From Limibacter armeniacum (GTDB taxonomy: Bacteria > Bacteroidota > Bacteroidia > Cytophagales > Flammeovirgaceae), in contig NZ_JBAJNO010000008.1 in NCBI RefSeq assembly GCF_036880985.1, positions 372,001 to 436,000 of the forward strand: 64,000 bases of DNA, given 5' to 3'. A model generated the notes under the pieces. That model did not search any database. It saw only the letters and a program-made list of their open reading frames with translations, and was not told the DNA's origin. The translations under genes were made by a program, and so were the position numbers. Numbering within the stretch: the first letter of the stretch is position 1; each line of letters begins with the position of its first letter. Shown here piece after piece: positions 16,545 to 26,955 of the stretch.

Positions 16545-19500
16545 ATGGCAGATCAAAAGATGGTCAGACTTAGCCAGGCGGCTAGAAATTTTAACGTAGG
16601 TAAAGATACCCTTATAGATTATCTTGCCAATAAAGGGCATGAAGTAAAAAACTCTCCCAATACTAAACTTACAGGGGAGCAATACGGCTTGCTAGAGAAA
16701 GCCTTTGCCTCATCGAAAGCAGATAAAGAGGAAGCCAAGAACATATCTATTGCCACTAAAGTAGGCAATACGGTCATTGATAGTTCGACCAGAAAGCACG
16801 AGGAAGGTGAAGAGGAAGATTATATCCCAGTAAAAGAGCCTGCATCGGCAAAAGAAACTGAGTCGTCAAAGGTTGAGAAGAAAGTAGAGGAGCCTGAAAC
16901 TTTTAGTGCAAGACCTGAACTGAAAGTTGTCGGTAAAATTGATTTGGATGAAGTAGGCAAGGCCAAAAAGAAAGAAGAAAAGCCTGCTGAAGAGCCAAAA
17001 GCACCAGAGCAAAAAGAAGAAAAACCTGCTCAGGAAAAAGAAGCTACGTCTCAGCCAACCGCTACTGCTAGCACAGAGAAGAAAGAGCAAAAAGAAGAAC
17101 CTGCTCCTAAAAAGGTAGAAGAGAAAGAACCGCAACAACAGCAACCTGTTGCCCCTGCTGCTAAGCAAGAAACAGCCAAGAAAGAAGATAAAACTGAAAA
17201 TAAATCCACTGCTGATGTACCTGCTTCAACCAAAGCAGCTGCACCAAAAGAGGAAAAGAAAGTAGAAGACAAACAATCTGTAGAGCAAACAGAGGGTAAA
17301 GTAGAAGCACCTGAAAAAACAGTTGCCTCTGAAGAGAAGAAACCAGCCGCTGACCAACAAACTAAACAAGTTGACCAGGACAAGGACGTTAGCAAACAAA
17401 CCCCTCAGACGGCTGCTCAAGATAAAGCCGATAAAATGGAAGTAATCAATAAGGAAGTAAAGCCTGAACAAAAATCTATTGAAACTTCGGAGAAGCCGGA
17501 GTCAAAAACAATTGAGGCAAAAGCTGACAGTCTGCCCGGTTTGAAAGTGCTTGGTAAGATTGAGCTACCTGAGCCAGGAGGAAGAAGAAAGAAAGCAAAA
17601 CCGATTGCATCTTCTGATGATACCAACAAAGACAAAGGTGGTAGAAGGAAGAAGAAACGAGGTCCTAAGGATCAGCACGACAAACCAGCTCATGCTAAAG
17701 CTGGTGGACCTGGAGCAAGAGGAAAAGATGCTGCTGGTACAAATGATAAGAAGAAAGAGGCAGCAGGCAACGATAAGAAGGACAACAAAGGCGCTACTAC
17801 GACAGCAACTTCTGGAAAACAGAAGACTGGTACTGGCGGTGGACGTAACGACCGCTTCAACCGTGGAGACCGCAACGATGGTGGCAACAGACGTAAAGAC
17901 GGCGGCGGAAGAAAGAAAAAAGAAGAAATCACGGATACAGATATCAAAAAAGGTATCAAGTCTGCCAATACACGTATTGGTGCTAAAGGCAACAAGGCTA
18001 GCCGTGGTAAATACAAGAAAGAGAAGCGAAGCGCTGCCCAAGCTGCTGAAGAGCAAAGAATGCAGCAGGAAATGGCAGAAGCAGCAGTATTGAGAGTAAC
18101 AGAGTATATCTCAACTAACGAGCTGTCAACGCTAATGGGTGTAAGCGTGAATGATATCATTGCCAAGTGTATGCAACTGGGCATGTTTATCTCAATTAAC
18201 CAGCGTCTGGATGCTGAAACGATTGAACTCGTAGCAGAAGAGTTTGGTTTTGAGGTGAAATTCACTTCGGCAGAAGAAGAAACAGATGTACTGATCGAAG
18301 AGCATCAGGACAAAGAAGAAGAACTGGAGCACAGAGCGCCAATCGTTACAATCATGGGTCACGTTGACCATGGTAAAACATCCTTGCTTGACTACATCCG
18401 TAGTGCAGACGTAGCAAGTGGTGAAGCTGGTGGTATCACACAGCACATTGGTGCTTACGATGTAATGACTAAGAACGGAAACAGGATTGCATTTCTGGAT
18501 ACTCCAGGTCACGAAGCCTTTACAGCGATGCGTGCTCGTGGTGCGAAACTGACAGACGTTGCGATTATTGTAATTGCAGCTGATGACCGTATCATGCCAC
18601 AAACAATTGAGGCAATCAACCACGCACAGGTTGCAGGTGTTCCGATTGTATTTGCATTGAACAAAGTAGATAAGCCAGCTGCTGAACCTAACAAAATTAG
18701 AGAAGGTCTGGCGAATATGAACATCCTTGTAGAGGATTGGGGTGGTAAGTATCAGGCTTACGAAATCTCAGCTAAAACAGGTATGGGTATCGACGAACTA
18801 TTGGAAGGCGTATTGCTTGAAGCTGAAGTATTGGAACTGAAAGCAAACCCTAACAAGAATGCTATCGGTACAGTGGTAGAGGCATCCCTTGACAAAGGTC
18901 GTGGTTACGTAAGTACTATCATGGTACAAGCGGGTACTATGAGCGTAGGTGATGTAATGTTGGCAGGTCCTTACTATGGTAAGGTGAAAGCCATGACTGA
19001 CCACAGAGGTAATCGTTTGGAAAAGGTAGGACCATCGACACCAGTACAGGTATTGGGTCTGAACGGAGCACCACAAGCAGGTGACCGCCTGACAGTAATG
19101 GACTCCGAGAGAGAAGCAAGAGAACTTGCGACCAAACGTGAGCAAATCCAGAGAGAGCAAAGTATCAGAGCTACTCAGCGTACAACGCTGGATATGATCG
19201 GTAAGCGTATTGCTCAAGGTAGCTTCGAACAGTTGAACGTAATTGTAAAAGGTGACGTGGACGGTTCAGTAGAGGCACTTTCTGATTCACTATTGAAACT
19301 GTCAACTGATGAAGTGGAAGTAAGAATCATCCACAAGGCAGTTGGTGCAATTTCAGAGTCGGATATCATGTTGGCATCTGCCGATAAAGACAGTGATGCG
19401 ACGACAATCGTAATTGGTTTCCAGGTTCGTCCTACAGCCAATGCGCGTAAGATTGCAGAACGTGAAGGTATCGAGATCAGAACTTACTCTGTGATTTATG

Positions 19501-19865
19501 ATGCAATCAACGAAGTGAAAGACGCGATGGAAGGTCTACTTTCTCCAGATATTGAAGAGGAAGTGGTTGGTAACATCGAGGTTCGTGAAGTCTTCAAGAT
19601 TAGCAAAGTGGGTACAGTTGCAGGATGTTTCGTAACAGAAGGTTATGTGAAACGTAACTCGAAAGTACGTTTGATCCGTGACGGCATCGTAATCTACGGT
19701 GGTGAGCAAGGTGGAGAAATCCAAGCACTGAAGCGCTTCAAGGATGATGTGAATGAAGTGAAGACAGGTTACGAATGTGGTCTGAGTCTTGCAAACTACA
19801 ACGACATCAAAGTCGGAGATAATATTGAGGTATTTGAGGAAAGAGAAGTGAAGAGAACACTTTAA
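16545..19865 (+). CDS. infB: Translation initiation factor IF-2
   Basis: A 1106-residue IF-2. It has an N-terminal IF2_N-like helix-turn-helix ([26 protein letters not shown]), then about 480 residues of very Lys/Glu/Pro/Ala-rich linker, a second IF2_N segment near residue 515, the G domain (GHVDHGKT near 605, DTPGHEAF near 651, NKVD near 705), and beta-barrel and C-terminal fMet-tRNA-binding domains. The long charged linker is typical of Bacteroidota IF-2, though this one is at the long end. It delivers initiator tRNA to the 30S subunit using GTP. A terminator follows. Confidence 0.97.
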   Translation: MADQKMVRLSQAARNFNVGKDTLIDYLANKGHEVKNSPNTKLTGEQYGLLEKAFASSKADKEEAKNISIATKVGNTVIDSSTRKHEEGEEEDYIPVKEPASAKETESSKVEKKVEEPETFSARPELKVVGKIDLDEVGKAKKKEEKPAEEPKAPEQKEEKPAQEKEATSQPTATASTEKKEQKEEPAPKKVEEKEPQQQQPVAPAAKQETAKKEDKTENKSTADVPASTKAAAPKEEKKVEDKQSVEQTEGKVEAPEKTVASEEKKPAADQQTKQVDQDKDVSKQTPQTAAQDKADKMEVINKEVKPEQKSIETSEKPESKTIEAKADSLPGLKVLGKIELPEPGGRRKKAKPIASSDDTNKDKGGRRKKKRGPKDQHDKPAHAKAGGPGARGKDAAGTNDKKKEAAGNDKKDNKGATTTATSGKQKTGTGGGRNDRFNRGDRNDGGNRRKDGGGRKKKEEITDTDIKKGIKSANTRIGAKGNKASRGKYKKEKRSAAQAAEEQRMQQEMAEAAVLRVTEYISTNELSTLMGVSVNDIIAKCMQLGMFISINQRLDAETIELVAEEFGFEVKFTSAEEETDVLIEEHQDKEEELEHRAPIVTIMGHVDHGKTSLLDYIRSADVASGEAGGITQHIGAYDVMTKNGNRIAFLDTPGHEAFTAMRARGAKLTDVAIIVIAADDRIMPQTIEAINHAQVAGVPIVFALNKVDKPAAEPNKIREGLANMNILVEDWGGKYQAYEISAKTGMGIDELLEGVLLEAEVLELKANPNKNAIGTVVEASLDKGRGYVSTIMVQAGTMSVGDVMLAGPYYGKVKAMTDHRGNRLEKVGPSTPVQVLGLNGAPQAGDRLTVMDSEREARELATKREQIQREQSIRATQRTTLDMIGKRIAQGSFEQLNVIVKGDVDGSVEALSDSLLKLSTDEVEVRIIHKAVGAISESDIMLASADKDSDATTIVIGFQVRPTANARKIAEREGIEIRTYSVIYDAINEVKDAMEGLLSPDIEEEVVGNIEVREVFKISKVGTVAGCFVTEGYVKRNSKVRLIRDGIVIYGGEQGGEIQALKRFKDDVNEVKTGYECGLSLANYNDIKVGDNIEVFEEREVKRTL

Positions 19866-19890
19866 TCGGACCTTATTCACATAGATTAAT

Positions 19891-19926
19891 GGCTATCACT
19901 TGCTTTGGCAGGTGATAGCTTTTTTA
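19891..19926 (+). terminator. Rho-independent terminator after infB
   Basis: Stem GCTATCAC/GTGATAGC around a 12-base loop, followed by TTTTTTATT. Confidence 0.85.
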
Positions 19927-20097
19927 TTAGGGAGATTTTTTATCGTTATACCTATACAGTAAATAGAGGAGTGAGACCTTTTATAGTTGTTAAAGTATAG
20001 GGAAATTGCTTGAAAAACCCTTTTAATAAAAAATACTGAATCACCAATGTCAGATATTCTTTATCATAAACTTAAGTTAATCCAAGACCAGTCTGCT

Positions 20098-22422
20098 ATG
20101 CGCAAGTTTAAGATATTTATAAGCCGTTTGCAGGTGGCTGTTTTACTGATTAGCCTTGCTGCTTGTACTACTAGCAAAACCGGAAAACAAGCACAGGTAA
20201 TTAAACAGGAACCAACTCTCATGACTGTAGGAGACCGAGAGGTACCAGTTTCAGAGTTTAAGTACCTGTACAATAAAAACCACCAGAATGATGACAATGC
20301 TTACTCTGAGAGTAGCTTGAGGTCATACCTTACCCTTTTCACCAACTTTAAATTAAAAGTTGAAGAAGCTTATGCTCAGCATATTGATCAGGATGAGGAG
20401 TTCATCACTGAGTTTGAGCTTTATCATAAACAGTTGGAAGAGCCATACCTGACAGGGAAAAGGTTTTCGGAGAAACTGGTAGAGGATACATACAATAGGC
20501 TAAAAACTGAAGTTAGAGCATCCCATATCCTTATTCGTTTTCCTGAAAAGATGGAAAATAAAGCCGATACCCTAAAAGCATATCAAAAAGCCTTGGAGGT
20601 AAAAGCAAAAGTGGATAGTGGAGAAGACTTTGCTTCCTTAGCAAAGAAATATTCAGAAGACCCATCAGCAGCTGTAAATAGTGGTGACTTAGGGTATTTT
20701 ACTGCTTTGCAAATGGTTTTTCCATTTGAAGATGCTGCTTATACTACACCTATAGGAAGTGTAGCTGGTCCGGTAAGAACCCGCTTCGGATACCATTTGA
20801 TAAAGGTGTTGGATAAGAGGGATGCACGAGGAGAAGTGAAAGCGGCGCATATTATGTTGAAGCTATCACCTGAGTTAAGTGCAGAGGAAAGAGAACAGGT
20901 AAAGCAAAGAGCAGAGGAAATATACGTTAAGGCAAAAGCTGGAGGAGATTGGGAGAAGTTATGCAGACAGTATTCTGAAGACCCAGGTACGGCACAAAAG
21001 AATGGAGAACTACCACTGATTGCTACAGGAAGAGTTCCTGAAGAGTTTGCAGCGGCAGCTTTTGCTTTGGAAACACCAGGAGATGTAGCGGCTCCTGTAG
21101 AGACTTCTTTTGGATGGCATATTATCAAGTTGATAGAGAAAAAGCCGTTACCTCCTTTGGATGAAATGAGAGAAGATCTTTCCGCTCGTGTCAATAGAGA
21201 TTCCCGTTCTCAGATGTCCACAGCGATGCTTATAGACTCCTTGGTAGTTGAAAATCAATTTGTGGAAAATCAGAAGGTAATTGACAAGGCTTTCGAACCG
21301 TTGGATACAACGCTTGTACAAGGTAAGTGGACTGTACCTGAAAATGAGACAAAGCTGAAAGAGAAATCAATTTTTACAATAGCAGGTACACCTATAACGG
21401 TTGAAGCATTTTGGGACTATGTACAGCGTCATCAGCAGGCTAACCAGAATACAATAAGCCAAAACAGGGAACAGCTTTACAAGGCATTTTGGCAACAGTC
21501 TTTGATAGATTATGAAAAAGCGCACCTTGAAGAAAAGTATCCAGAGTATAAATACTTGCTTCAGGAATACCATGATGGTATAATGCTTTTCAGAGTAATG
21601 GAAAAAGAAGTTTGGGGTCGTGCCTCCAAGGACGAAGTAGGTTTACAGGCTTTCTTTGAAAGTCATAGGGATCATTACCTGTGGGGAGAGCGACTGTGGG
21701 CAACGATTTATGATGCGGGTAATCAAGTTGTCTTGGATAAGGTGAAAAATGCCTTAGACTCGGGACGTTATGAAATCTTCCCTTCAGAGATTGTAAGAAT
21801 CAAATTTAATCGAGATCAGCAAAGCCTGAACAAATACCTCCGTCGTGATTTGAATAAGGTAGTTGAGTTGCTGCAAAGTTATAAAGCAATGCAGATTGAC
21901 TTGACAGGCCAGTATGTAGGAAGGGAGAGTAAGCAGACAGCAGATAAACGCTTGGTATCCGTAAAGAATTACCTTATCAGTAAGGGTATTGAAGCGGAGA
22001 GAATATTTGAGAACCCTTCAGAGAAAACAGAAGGAGTAGGAAGAGGTTATAGAAGGGGTGGTTATGTAAGGTTGAGATATTATTCACAAGACCTTGATAA
22101 CCTTGAAAACAATCTTAACCGTGAGAGTGCTTTGGCGCTGAAGGTAACAACAGATACCTATGATAAAGGTGATAATTATATTATAGATCAAGTGCAGTGG
22201 AAAGAGGGACGTTATACTGTACAGTCTGATGACCGTGTTAGTTTGGTAGTAGTGAAAAAGGTTATTCCACCTACACCAAAGTCACTGAAAGAAGCAAAAG
22301 GAGAAGTGATTTCAGACTATCAGGAGTTTTTGGAACAGCAGTGGTTGGAAGAATTGAGGAGTAAATATCCTGTAAAAGTAGATGAGAATGAGCTGCTTAA
22401 ATTGGTCAGTAAAAAGAGTTAA
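20098..22422 (+). CDS. Lipoprotein peptidyl-prolyl isomerase with two PpiC domains (SurA-like)
   Basis: A 774-residue periplasmic folding factor. The ATG at 20098 gives a lipoprotein signal ending in LAAC; the in-frame ATG at 20047 would bury it. After an N-terminal SurA-like helical region come two parvulin (PpiC) domains, roughly residues 138-241 (VRASHILIRFPE...YSEDPSA...GDLGYFTALQMV...FGYHLIKV) and 248-351 (KAAHIMLKLSP...YSEDPGT...FGWHIIKL). A long C-terminal region repeats a TVEAFWDYV helix element. Such proteins assist outer-membrane protein folding through proline isomerisation and chaperoning. Confidence 0.85.
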   Translation: MRKFKIFISRLQVAVLLISLAACTTSKTGKQAQVIKQEPTLMTVGDREVPVSEFKYLYNKNHQNDDNAYSESSLRSYLTLFTNFKLKVEEAYAQHIDQDEEFITEFELYHKQLEEPYLTGKRFSEKLVEDTYNRLKTEVRASHILIRFPEKMENKADTLKAYQKALEVKAKVDSGEDFASLAKKYSEDPSAAVNSGDLGYFTALQMVFPFEDAAYTTPIGSVAGPVRTRFGYHLIKVLDKRDARGEVKAAHIMLKLSPELSAEEREQVKQRAEEIYVKAKAGGDWEKLCRQYSEDPGTAQKNGELPLIATGRVPEEFAAAAFALETPGDVAAPVETSFGWHIIKLIEKKPLPPLDEMREDLSARVNRDSRSQMSTAMLIDSLVVENQFVENQKVIDKAFEPLDTTLVQGKWTVPENETKLKEKSIFTIAGTPITVEAFWDYVQRHQQANQNTISQNREQLYKAFWQQSLIDYEKAHLEEKYPEYKYLLQEYHDGIMLFRVMEKEVWGRASKDEVGLQAFFESHRDHYLWGERLWATIYDAGNQVVLDKVKNALDSGRYEIFPSEIVRIKFNRDQQSLNKYLRRDLNKVVELLQSYKAMQIDLTGQYVGRESKQTADKRLVSVKNYLISKGIEAERIFENPSEKTEGVGRGYRRGGYVRLRYYSQDLDNLENNLNRESALALKVTTDTYDKGDNYIIDQVQWKEGRYTVQSDDRVSLVVVKKVIPPTPKSLKEAKGEVISDYQEFLEQQWLEELRSKYPVKVDENELLKLVSKKS

Positions 22423-22433
22423 TTGAAAACTGA

Positions 22434-22467
22434 AAAGCTGTTGTCTTTTAAAGACAGCAGCTTTTTG
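22434..22467 (+). terminator. Terminator after PPIase
   Basis: Stem AGCTGTTGTCTT/AAGACAGCAGCT (one G-U pair) followed by TTTTTG. Confidence 0.8.
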
Positions 22468-22644
22468 TATTTTAGTGCAATAATTATTAATTATCTGATA
22501 ATGTTTTGTAAATCAGTAAGATCAATCTTATTGTGAATGGAGTGTTACAGGAATATTAAGAATTGCCCGAAAAGATAAATTGCATTTTTAATAGCTTTAT
22601 TATAAGAAAAGCATGGTGTATTTTTGGGTCGTCAAAAACAATAG

Positions 22645-23343
22645 ATGGATATGAGCAACGAAAACTACAAGGTGCTAGTCGTAGATGACGAACCGGATAT
22701 CGTAGAGATCCTTACTTACAACCTAAGCAAAGAGGGCTACCAAGTAGCATCTGCCAATGATGGCAAATCAGCTGTGAACAAGGCAAAAGAGTGGAAGCCA
22801 GATCTGATCCTAATGGATATCATGATGCCAGGGATGGACGGAGTGGAAGCTTGCCGCCAGATCAAGGATGTATACAAACTCTCTGAGACCCATGTTATTT
22901 TCTTAACCGCACGATCGGAAGAGTATTCCGAAGTGGCAGCATTTGAAGTTGGTGGTGATGATTACATTACCAAACCTATCAAGCCAAGAGCTTTGATGAA
23001 GCGAATTGACGCGATCTTCCGCAGGAAATCAAGAACGGTTTCTGAAGACAAGAATGTGATCAAGATTGGTCCATTCGTGATCGACAAGTCAAGCTATACA
23101 CTTTTTGTGGAAGAAGAACCAATGTCGCTTCCTAAGAAAGAGTTTGAGTTGCTTTACTTCTTGGCTCAAAGCCCTAACAAAGTATTTAGCCGTGATGAAC
23201 TGCTTCAACATATTTGGGGTGCTGATGTATATGTATTGGCAAGAACTGTCGACGTACATATCAGACGTGTCCGTGAGAAGATTGGTGAAGGTTTTATCAA
23301 GACGGTAAAAGGTGTTGGCTATAAGTTTGAAGCCAATAACTGA
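22645..23343 (+). CDS. OmpR/PhoB-type response regulator
   Basis: A 232-residue regulator. The receiver domain holds VVDDEP (acidic pocket), the phospho-acceptor D58 in LILMDIMMPGMDG, the conserved Thr in VIFLTAR and the Lys in YITKPIKP. The C-terminal winged-helix domain shows SLPKKEFELLYFLAQSPNKVFSRDELLQHIWG and RTVDVHIRRVREKIG, the OmpR/PhoB signature. It pairs with the histidine kinase 172 bases downstream. Whether it senses phosphate, as PhoB does, or another signal cannot be told from the sequence. Confidence 0.93.
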   Translation: MDMSNENYKVLVVDDEPDIVEILTYNLSKEGYQVASANDGKSAVNKAKEWKPDLILMDIMMPGMDGVEACRQIKDVYKLSETHVIFLTARSEEYSEVAAFEVGGDDYITKPIKPRALMKRIDAIFRRKSRTVSEDKNVIKIGPFVIDKSSYTLFVEEEPMSLPKKEFELLYFLAQSPNKVFSRDELLQHIWGADVYVLARTVDVHIRRVREKIGEGFIKTVKGVGYKFEANN

Positions 23344-23380
23344 GAGAATTAGCTTGAGTTTTACAATTCTGAAAATACCC

Positions 23381-23421
23381 AACCCTGCAGGTACTTAAAT
23401 CTTGCAGGGTTTTGTATTTTT
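23381..23421 (+). terminator. Hairpin between regulator and kinase genes
   Basis: Stem AACCCTGCA/TGCAGGGTT with an 11- to 13-base loop followed by TTGTATTTTT. It could attenuate kinase expression relative to the regulator. Confidence 0.6.
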
Positions 23422-23514
23422 GCAGAGTTGTTACCATTGCGACAACGGAAAAGCAAGCCTGTTTAAGCTGTGCTTAGAAAGAAAGGAACAAAAGATTAAC
23501 TATAATAACGGACC

Positions 23515-24600
23515 ATGTTTTTTAATTCAAGAGCAGTGGCATTTCTGCTTGCCGCATCTACTGCCCTTACTACAGTGGCATTCTTAACCTTGGTAGACGA
23601 TATACCAATGGCAGGATATATTGTTGGTGGTGGTATTGCATTTTCAGCAGCATTCCTACTAACTTATTTTACATTGGAGTTTATGATCTTCAGGGAGCTT
23701 AACAAGATCTACTCAAAAGTGGATAAGCTAAGACAGAAGCAACTTTATCCAACCAACAAAAAGTTAGGTGATGATTATGAAGTGGACCTGTTTGAAAAAG
23801 ATGGAAACCCACTGAAGAGGATCAACCAAGAGATTACGGAGTTTGCTGTAAAGACAGAGCAGGAGATTGACAAACTGAAGAAAATGGAAATTTTCAGAAG
23901 GGAGTTTATGGCAAATGTATCTCATGAGCTGAAGACTCCTATCTTTGCAACCCAAGGTTATATCCTGACACTCTTGGACGGTGCGATGGATGATGAAAAT
24001 GTGAGGGAGAAGTTTCTGAGACGAGCAGCCAAGAGCTTAAATCAGCTGAATCACTTAGTGGAAGACCTGCTGACACTTTCTAAAATAGAGTCAGGACAGA
24101 TCAAGATGGAGTATGAGTACTTTGATCTGCAAACCTTAATGGTGGATGCCATTGAGCAGGTAGAGCACAAAGCTTCCAAAAAAGAGATTTCAGTAATGTA
24201 TGAGCCACCGCACGATGAGGTCATTGCAGTACATGCAGACTATAACCGAATCATGCAAGTAATGCTAAACCTGATGACCAATGCCATCAAGTATAATGAC
24301 GAAGGTGGTTGGGTGAAGCTGCAGCTGGAAGATGATGAGGACTCAGTGAAGGTAACTGTTAGGGATAATGGAATGGGAATCCCTGAAGAGGACCAGCGTA
24401 GAGTATTTGAACGCTTCTATCGTGTAGAGAAAAGCCGTACCAAAAAGCAGGGAGGTTCAGGATTGGGACTTGCAATTGTAAAGCATATATTAAGCGAACA
24501 CAATTCATATATTACGCTGAAGAGTAAATTGGGAGAAGGAAGTGCCTTCAGCTTTATACTGGAAAAAGACAATCAGGCTAATGAAAGTACCGAATTTTAA
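23515..24600 (+). CDS. Membrane sensor histidine kinase (PhoR-like)
   Basis: A 361-residue kinase with two N-terminal transmembrane helices (about 5-26 and 35-55) separated by only a few residues, so it has almost no periplasmic sensor. A linker coiled coil precedes the H-box FMANVSHELKTP (phospho-His 137); then come the N-box NLMTNAIKYN, G1 DNGMGIPEE, the F-box (RVFERFYRV) and G2 GGSGLGLAIVKHIL. It would phosphorylate the regulator upstream. The lack of a sensor loop suggests it detects membrane or intracellular cues, or works with a partner. It overlaps the pseudouridine synthase gene by 20 bases. Confidence 0.92.
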   Translation: MFFNSRAVAFLLAASTALTTVAFLTLVDDIPMAGYIVGGGIAFSAAFLLTYFTLEFMIFRELNKIYSKVDKLRQKQLYPTNKKLGDDYEVDLFEKDGNPLKRINQEITEFAVKTEQEIDKLKKMEIFRREFMANVSHELKTPIFATQGYILTLLDGAMDDENVREKFLRRAAKSLNQLNHLVEDLLTLSKIESGQIKMEYEYFDLQTLMVDAIEQVEHKASKKEISVMYEPPHDEVIAVHADYNRIMQVMLNLMTNAIKYNDEGGWVKLQLEDDEDSVKVTVRDNGMGIPEEDQRRVFERFYRVEKSRTKKQGGSGLGLAIVKHILSEHNSYITLKSKLGEGSAFSFILEKDNQANESTEF

Positions 24601-25294
24601 AAAACTGATCGTATTTGAAAACGATAACTATATTCTGATTAATAAACCACCTCATATTTCTACGCTGGAAGACAGGGATAAAACCCAAACCAGTATCTAT
24701 GAGATGGCCAAAAAGTATTGGGAAGAGGCACAGCTTTGCCACAGACTTGATAAGGAAACTTCAGGGATGTTGGCGATTGCTAAGAATCCAGAGGCATATC
24801 GTAACCTTTCCATGCAATTTGAAAATAGGGAAGTAGATAAGGTCTACCATGCTATAGTAAATGGCGTACAGGAATTGGATAGGATTCTTGTAGACAGAAA
24901 TATTGCTGTGTCAGGTAGAGGCAATGTCCGCATTGACATTGAGGGGAAGCCAGCACAGACAAAATTTATGACTTTGGAAGCTTTTAAGTTCCATACACTG
25001 GTTGCATGTAAACCAGTTACAGGAAGGATGCACCAAATTCGTATTCACTTGGCATACCTTGGGGCTCCAATCGTAGCAGACGAAACTTATGGCGGTAAGA
25101 TGGCATACCTGTCACAAATCAAAAGGAAGTTTAATCTCAAGAAAGGAACGGAGGAAGAACCGCTGATCAAGAGGGTAGCATTGCACGCTTATGAAATCAC
25201 ATTCAAGGATATTGATGGATCAGAAGTAAATGCAATAGCAGATTATCCTAAAGATATTAGAGCGTTGCTGACACAGCTTAGAAACAATAGCTAG
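24581..25294 (+). CDS. RluA-family RNA pseudouridine synthase
   Basis: A 237-residue protein with the catalytic motif HRLDKETSGMLAIAKN (Asp57) and the downstream blocks TGRMHQIRIHLAYLGAPIVADETYGG and RVALHAYEITF of RluA-type enzymes. It isomerises uridine to pseudouridine in rRNA or tRNA; the target site cannot be read from sequence. The start at 24581 (MKVPNFKKLIVFE) gives a 20-base overlap with the kinase gene; an earlier in-frame ATG at 24542 would overlap more and adds nothing conserved. Confidence 0.9.
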   Translation: MKVPNFKKLIVFENDNYILINKPPHISTLEDRDKTQTSIYEMAKKYWEEAQLCHRLDKETSGMLAIAKNPEAYRNLSMQFENREVDKVYHAIVNGVQELDRILVDRNIAVSGRGNVRIDIEGKPAQTKFMTLEAFKFHTLVACKPVTGRMHQIRIHLAYLGAPIVADETYGGKMAYLSQIKRKFNLKKGTEEEPLIKRVALHAYEITFKDIDGSEVNAIADYPKDIRALLTQLRNNS

Positions 25295-25318
25295 GCAAGA
25301 TATGATAGTTAAGTTTGA

Positions 25319-25350
25319 GGCAGGAAAATCACTTTCCTGCCTTTTTTTTT
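25319..25350 (+). terminator. Terminator after pseudouridine synthase
   Basis: Stem GGCAGGAAA/TTTCCTGCC with loop ATCAC, followed by a run of nine T. Confidence 0.9.
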
Positions 25351-25353
25351 ATC

Positions 25354-25379
25354 TTATCAACTAAAAAAATAGTTGATAA
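25354..25379. promoter_or_regulatory. Candidate BlaI operator 1
   Basis: Inverted repeat with 10-bp perfect arms TTATCAACTA and TAGTTGATAA around AAAAAA. The core CTA-N6-TAG resembles BlaI/MecI-type operators. It lies 127 bases before the M56-BlaI-M56 operon. Confidence 0.6.
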
Positions 25380-25387
25380 AATTTTTA

Positions 25388-25403
25388 AACTAAAGTTTTA
25401 GTT
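25388..25403. promoter_or_regulatory. Candidate BlaI operator 2
   Basis: Inverted repeat AACTAAA-GT-TTTAGTT, again with core CTA-N6-TAG, centred 29 bases from operator 1. Two spaced copies fit cooperative autoregulation by the BlaI-type repressor encoded in the same operon. Confidence 0.6.
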
Positions 25404-25505
25404 ATACATTGCTTTCACAATCAGGGAAGCAGTTTACTTATTGAAGAAACCCATAAAGGCCCAAGGCTTTTTTTAGACTAATAGATTCCTAAAATCAACA
25501 TTGTT

Positions 25506-26876
25506 ATGGTTGCATATATCTTAAAAGTAATCGGGAGTCAAACACTCTTTTATTTATTGTATTACTTGCTGTTTAGGAAAGAGCCATTTTTTGAGCGAAA
25601 CCGTGTTTACTTGCTATTAACTCTTTTAGGAGGGTTTATAATCCCATTATTACCAATACCATCATTTCAGGTTGAAGAAAGTATTGGACCTGTGTCAGAC
25701 TCTGTATACCTCTTAAAAGGTATTACAGTGAGTACAATGCCTATAGAACAGACCATTCACTGGTGGGAAGGCTGCTATATATTGATTACCGGAATAATGG
25801 TTTTTCGCTTCTTATCTAGTTTGGTAAAAGTAATGAACCTGATAAGGAAAAATACTAAGCAGGTTTTATACGGCTACAAGGTTGTACTTACGAATGGGAA
25901 TTATCCTTCAGCTTCATTTCTGAATAATATACTGTGGGATGAGACAGTAAAATTGGACAGGGAGGATGCAATTCGAGTACTTCAGCATGAACAGGCCCAT
26001 ATAGCAGGGAAACATTCGCATGATATTTTACTCATAGAAGCACTGAAAGCAATAATGTGGTTTAATCCATTAGTGTACCTCTATGCAAGTGCATTGAGAG
26101 ATCAGCACGAATATATAGCAGACAGGACGGTATTGCAGGATACACCACAGCAAGCTTATCGCCGTCTGATCGTAAAGACACTGTTTAACGAGTTAGGCCT
26201 ATCAGTTGTACACAGTTTTAATCAATCTCAAATCCAAAAACGACTGAACATGATGAAGAAAACCCATAAACCCAAATACTTGAAATTAAAAATAATGACT
26301 GTAGTGCCATCCGTAATCATGTTGTTGTTTATGTTTTCCTGTATGGAAAATATAGCAACAGAACCTTTACAGGAGCCAATAAGAGAGTTAGAAGCTATAG
26401 TAACCATAGGTGATGTGGAAAAAACGTTTACTGATGAAAAGGAAATGACTACATGGATGGATGAATATATGTCAATGCACCCTACAGAAGATGTTACTTT
26501 CCATATTGAGTTTATCAAAAGTAATTGGAAGTTAGTCAGTCCCTCAGGAGAGACAAGGGTTTTAGCTGCTGAAGGTATAGATGCAATGGCAGAACCTAAA
26601 GAGGACATTGATGAATGGTTCAGTACTTTTACTCAAAATCTAGAATACCCTGAAGAAGCAAGATCAAAAGGAATTGAAGGAACCGTTGTAGTGAAAATAC
26701 TTATCAACGAAAAAGGGAATGCAGAGAGCTTTCAAGTACTAGAAGGAGTAGATCCAATTTTGGATGATGCTGCTATAGCAGCATTGGAAAAAAGTATCAA
26801 AGGATGGAATCCGGCTATGGAAGACGGAAAGCCTATACAGCATATCCACTTATTGCCAGTGACATTTAAACTTTAA
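25506..26876 (+). CDS. M56 (BlaR1-like) metallopeptidase with C-terminal TonB domain, copy 1
   Basis: A 456-residue membrane protein. Helices at about 5-24, 34-52 and 90-108 precede a cytoplasmic M56 zinc-peptidase domain with HEQAH (161-165) and the distal HEYIAD (201-206). A further helix (about 263-280) leads to a periplasmic part ending in a TonB_C-like domain (YPEEARSKGIEGTVVVKILINEKG, 380-456). BlaR1 proteases cleave their BlaI repressor on a signal; here the beta-lactam sensor is replaced by the TonB-C module, common in Bacteroidota. The signal is unknown. It is the first gene of the operon M56-blaI-M56. A 173-bp segment is nearly identical to copy 2. Confidence 0.9.
   Translation: MVAYILKVIGSQTLFYLLYYLLFRKEPFFERNRVYLLLTLLGGFIIPLLPIPSFQVEESIGPVSDSVYLLKGITVSTMPIEQTIHWWEGCYILITGIMVFRFLSSLVKVMNLIRKNTKQVLYGYKVVLTNGNYPSASFLNNILWDETVKLDREDAIRVLQHEQAHIAGKHSHDILLIEALKAIMWFNPLVYLYASALRDQHEYIADRTVLQDTPQQAYRRLIVKTLFNELGLSVVHSFNQSQIQKRLNMMKKTHKPKYLKLKIMTVVPSVIMLLFMFSCMENIATEPLQEPIRELEAIVTIGDVEKTFTDEKEMTTWMDEYMSMHPTEDVTFHIEFIKSNWKLVSPSGETRVLAAEGIDAMAEPKEDIDEWFSTFTQNLEYPEEARSKGIEGTVVVKILINEKGNAESFQVLEGVDPILDDAAIAALEKSIKGWNPAMEDGKPIQHIHLLPVTFKL
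26091..26263 (+). repeat. Near-identical segment shared with second M56 gene (copy A)
   Basis: Aligned by eye with 27990-28162: about ten differences in 173 positions, with 71 consecutive identical bases (26193-26263). The rest of the two genes is much more diverged. Confidence 0.85.
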
Positions 26877-26955
26877 TAAGCTAAAGGGTAAAGGTTGGGG
26901 GTAATGCTTCCTCAGCCTTTACTTCAATTGAATTTACCACTCAAGAAAATCAGAT

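Noticed and set aside
17551-18265. Long open frames on both strands overlapping the infB linker (up to 191 codons)
   Set aside because: They arise from the Lys/Glu/Gly-rich repetitive coding of IF-2 and give low-complexity products.
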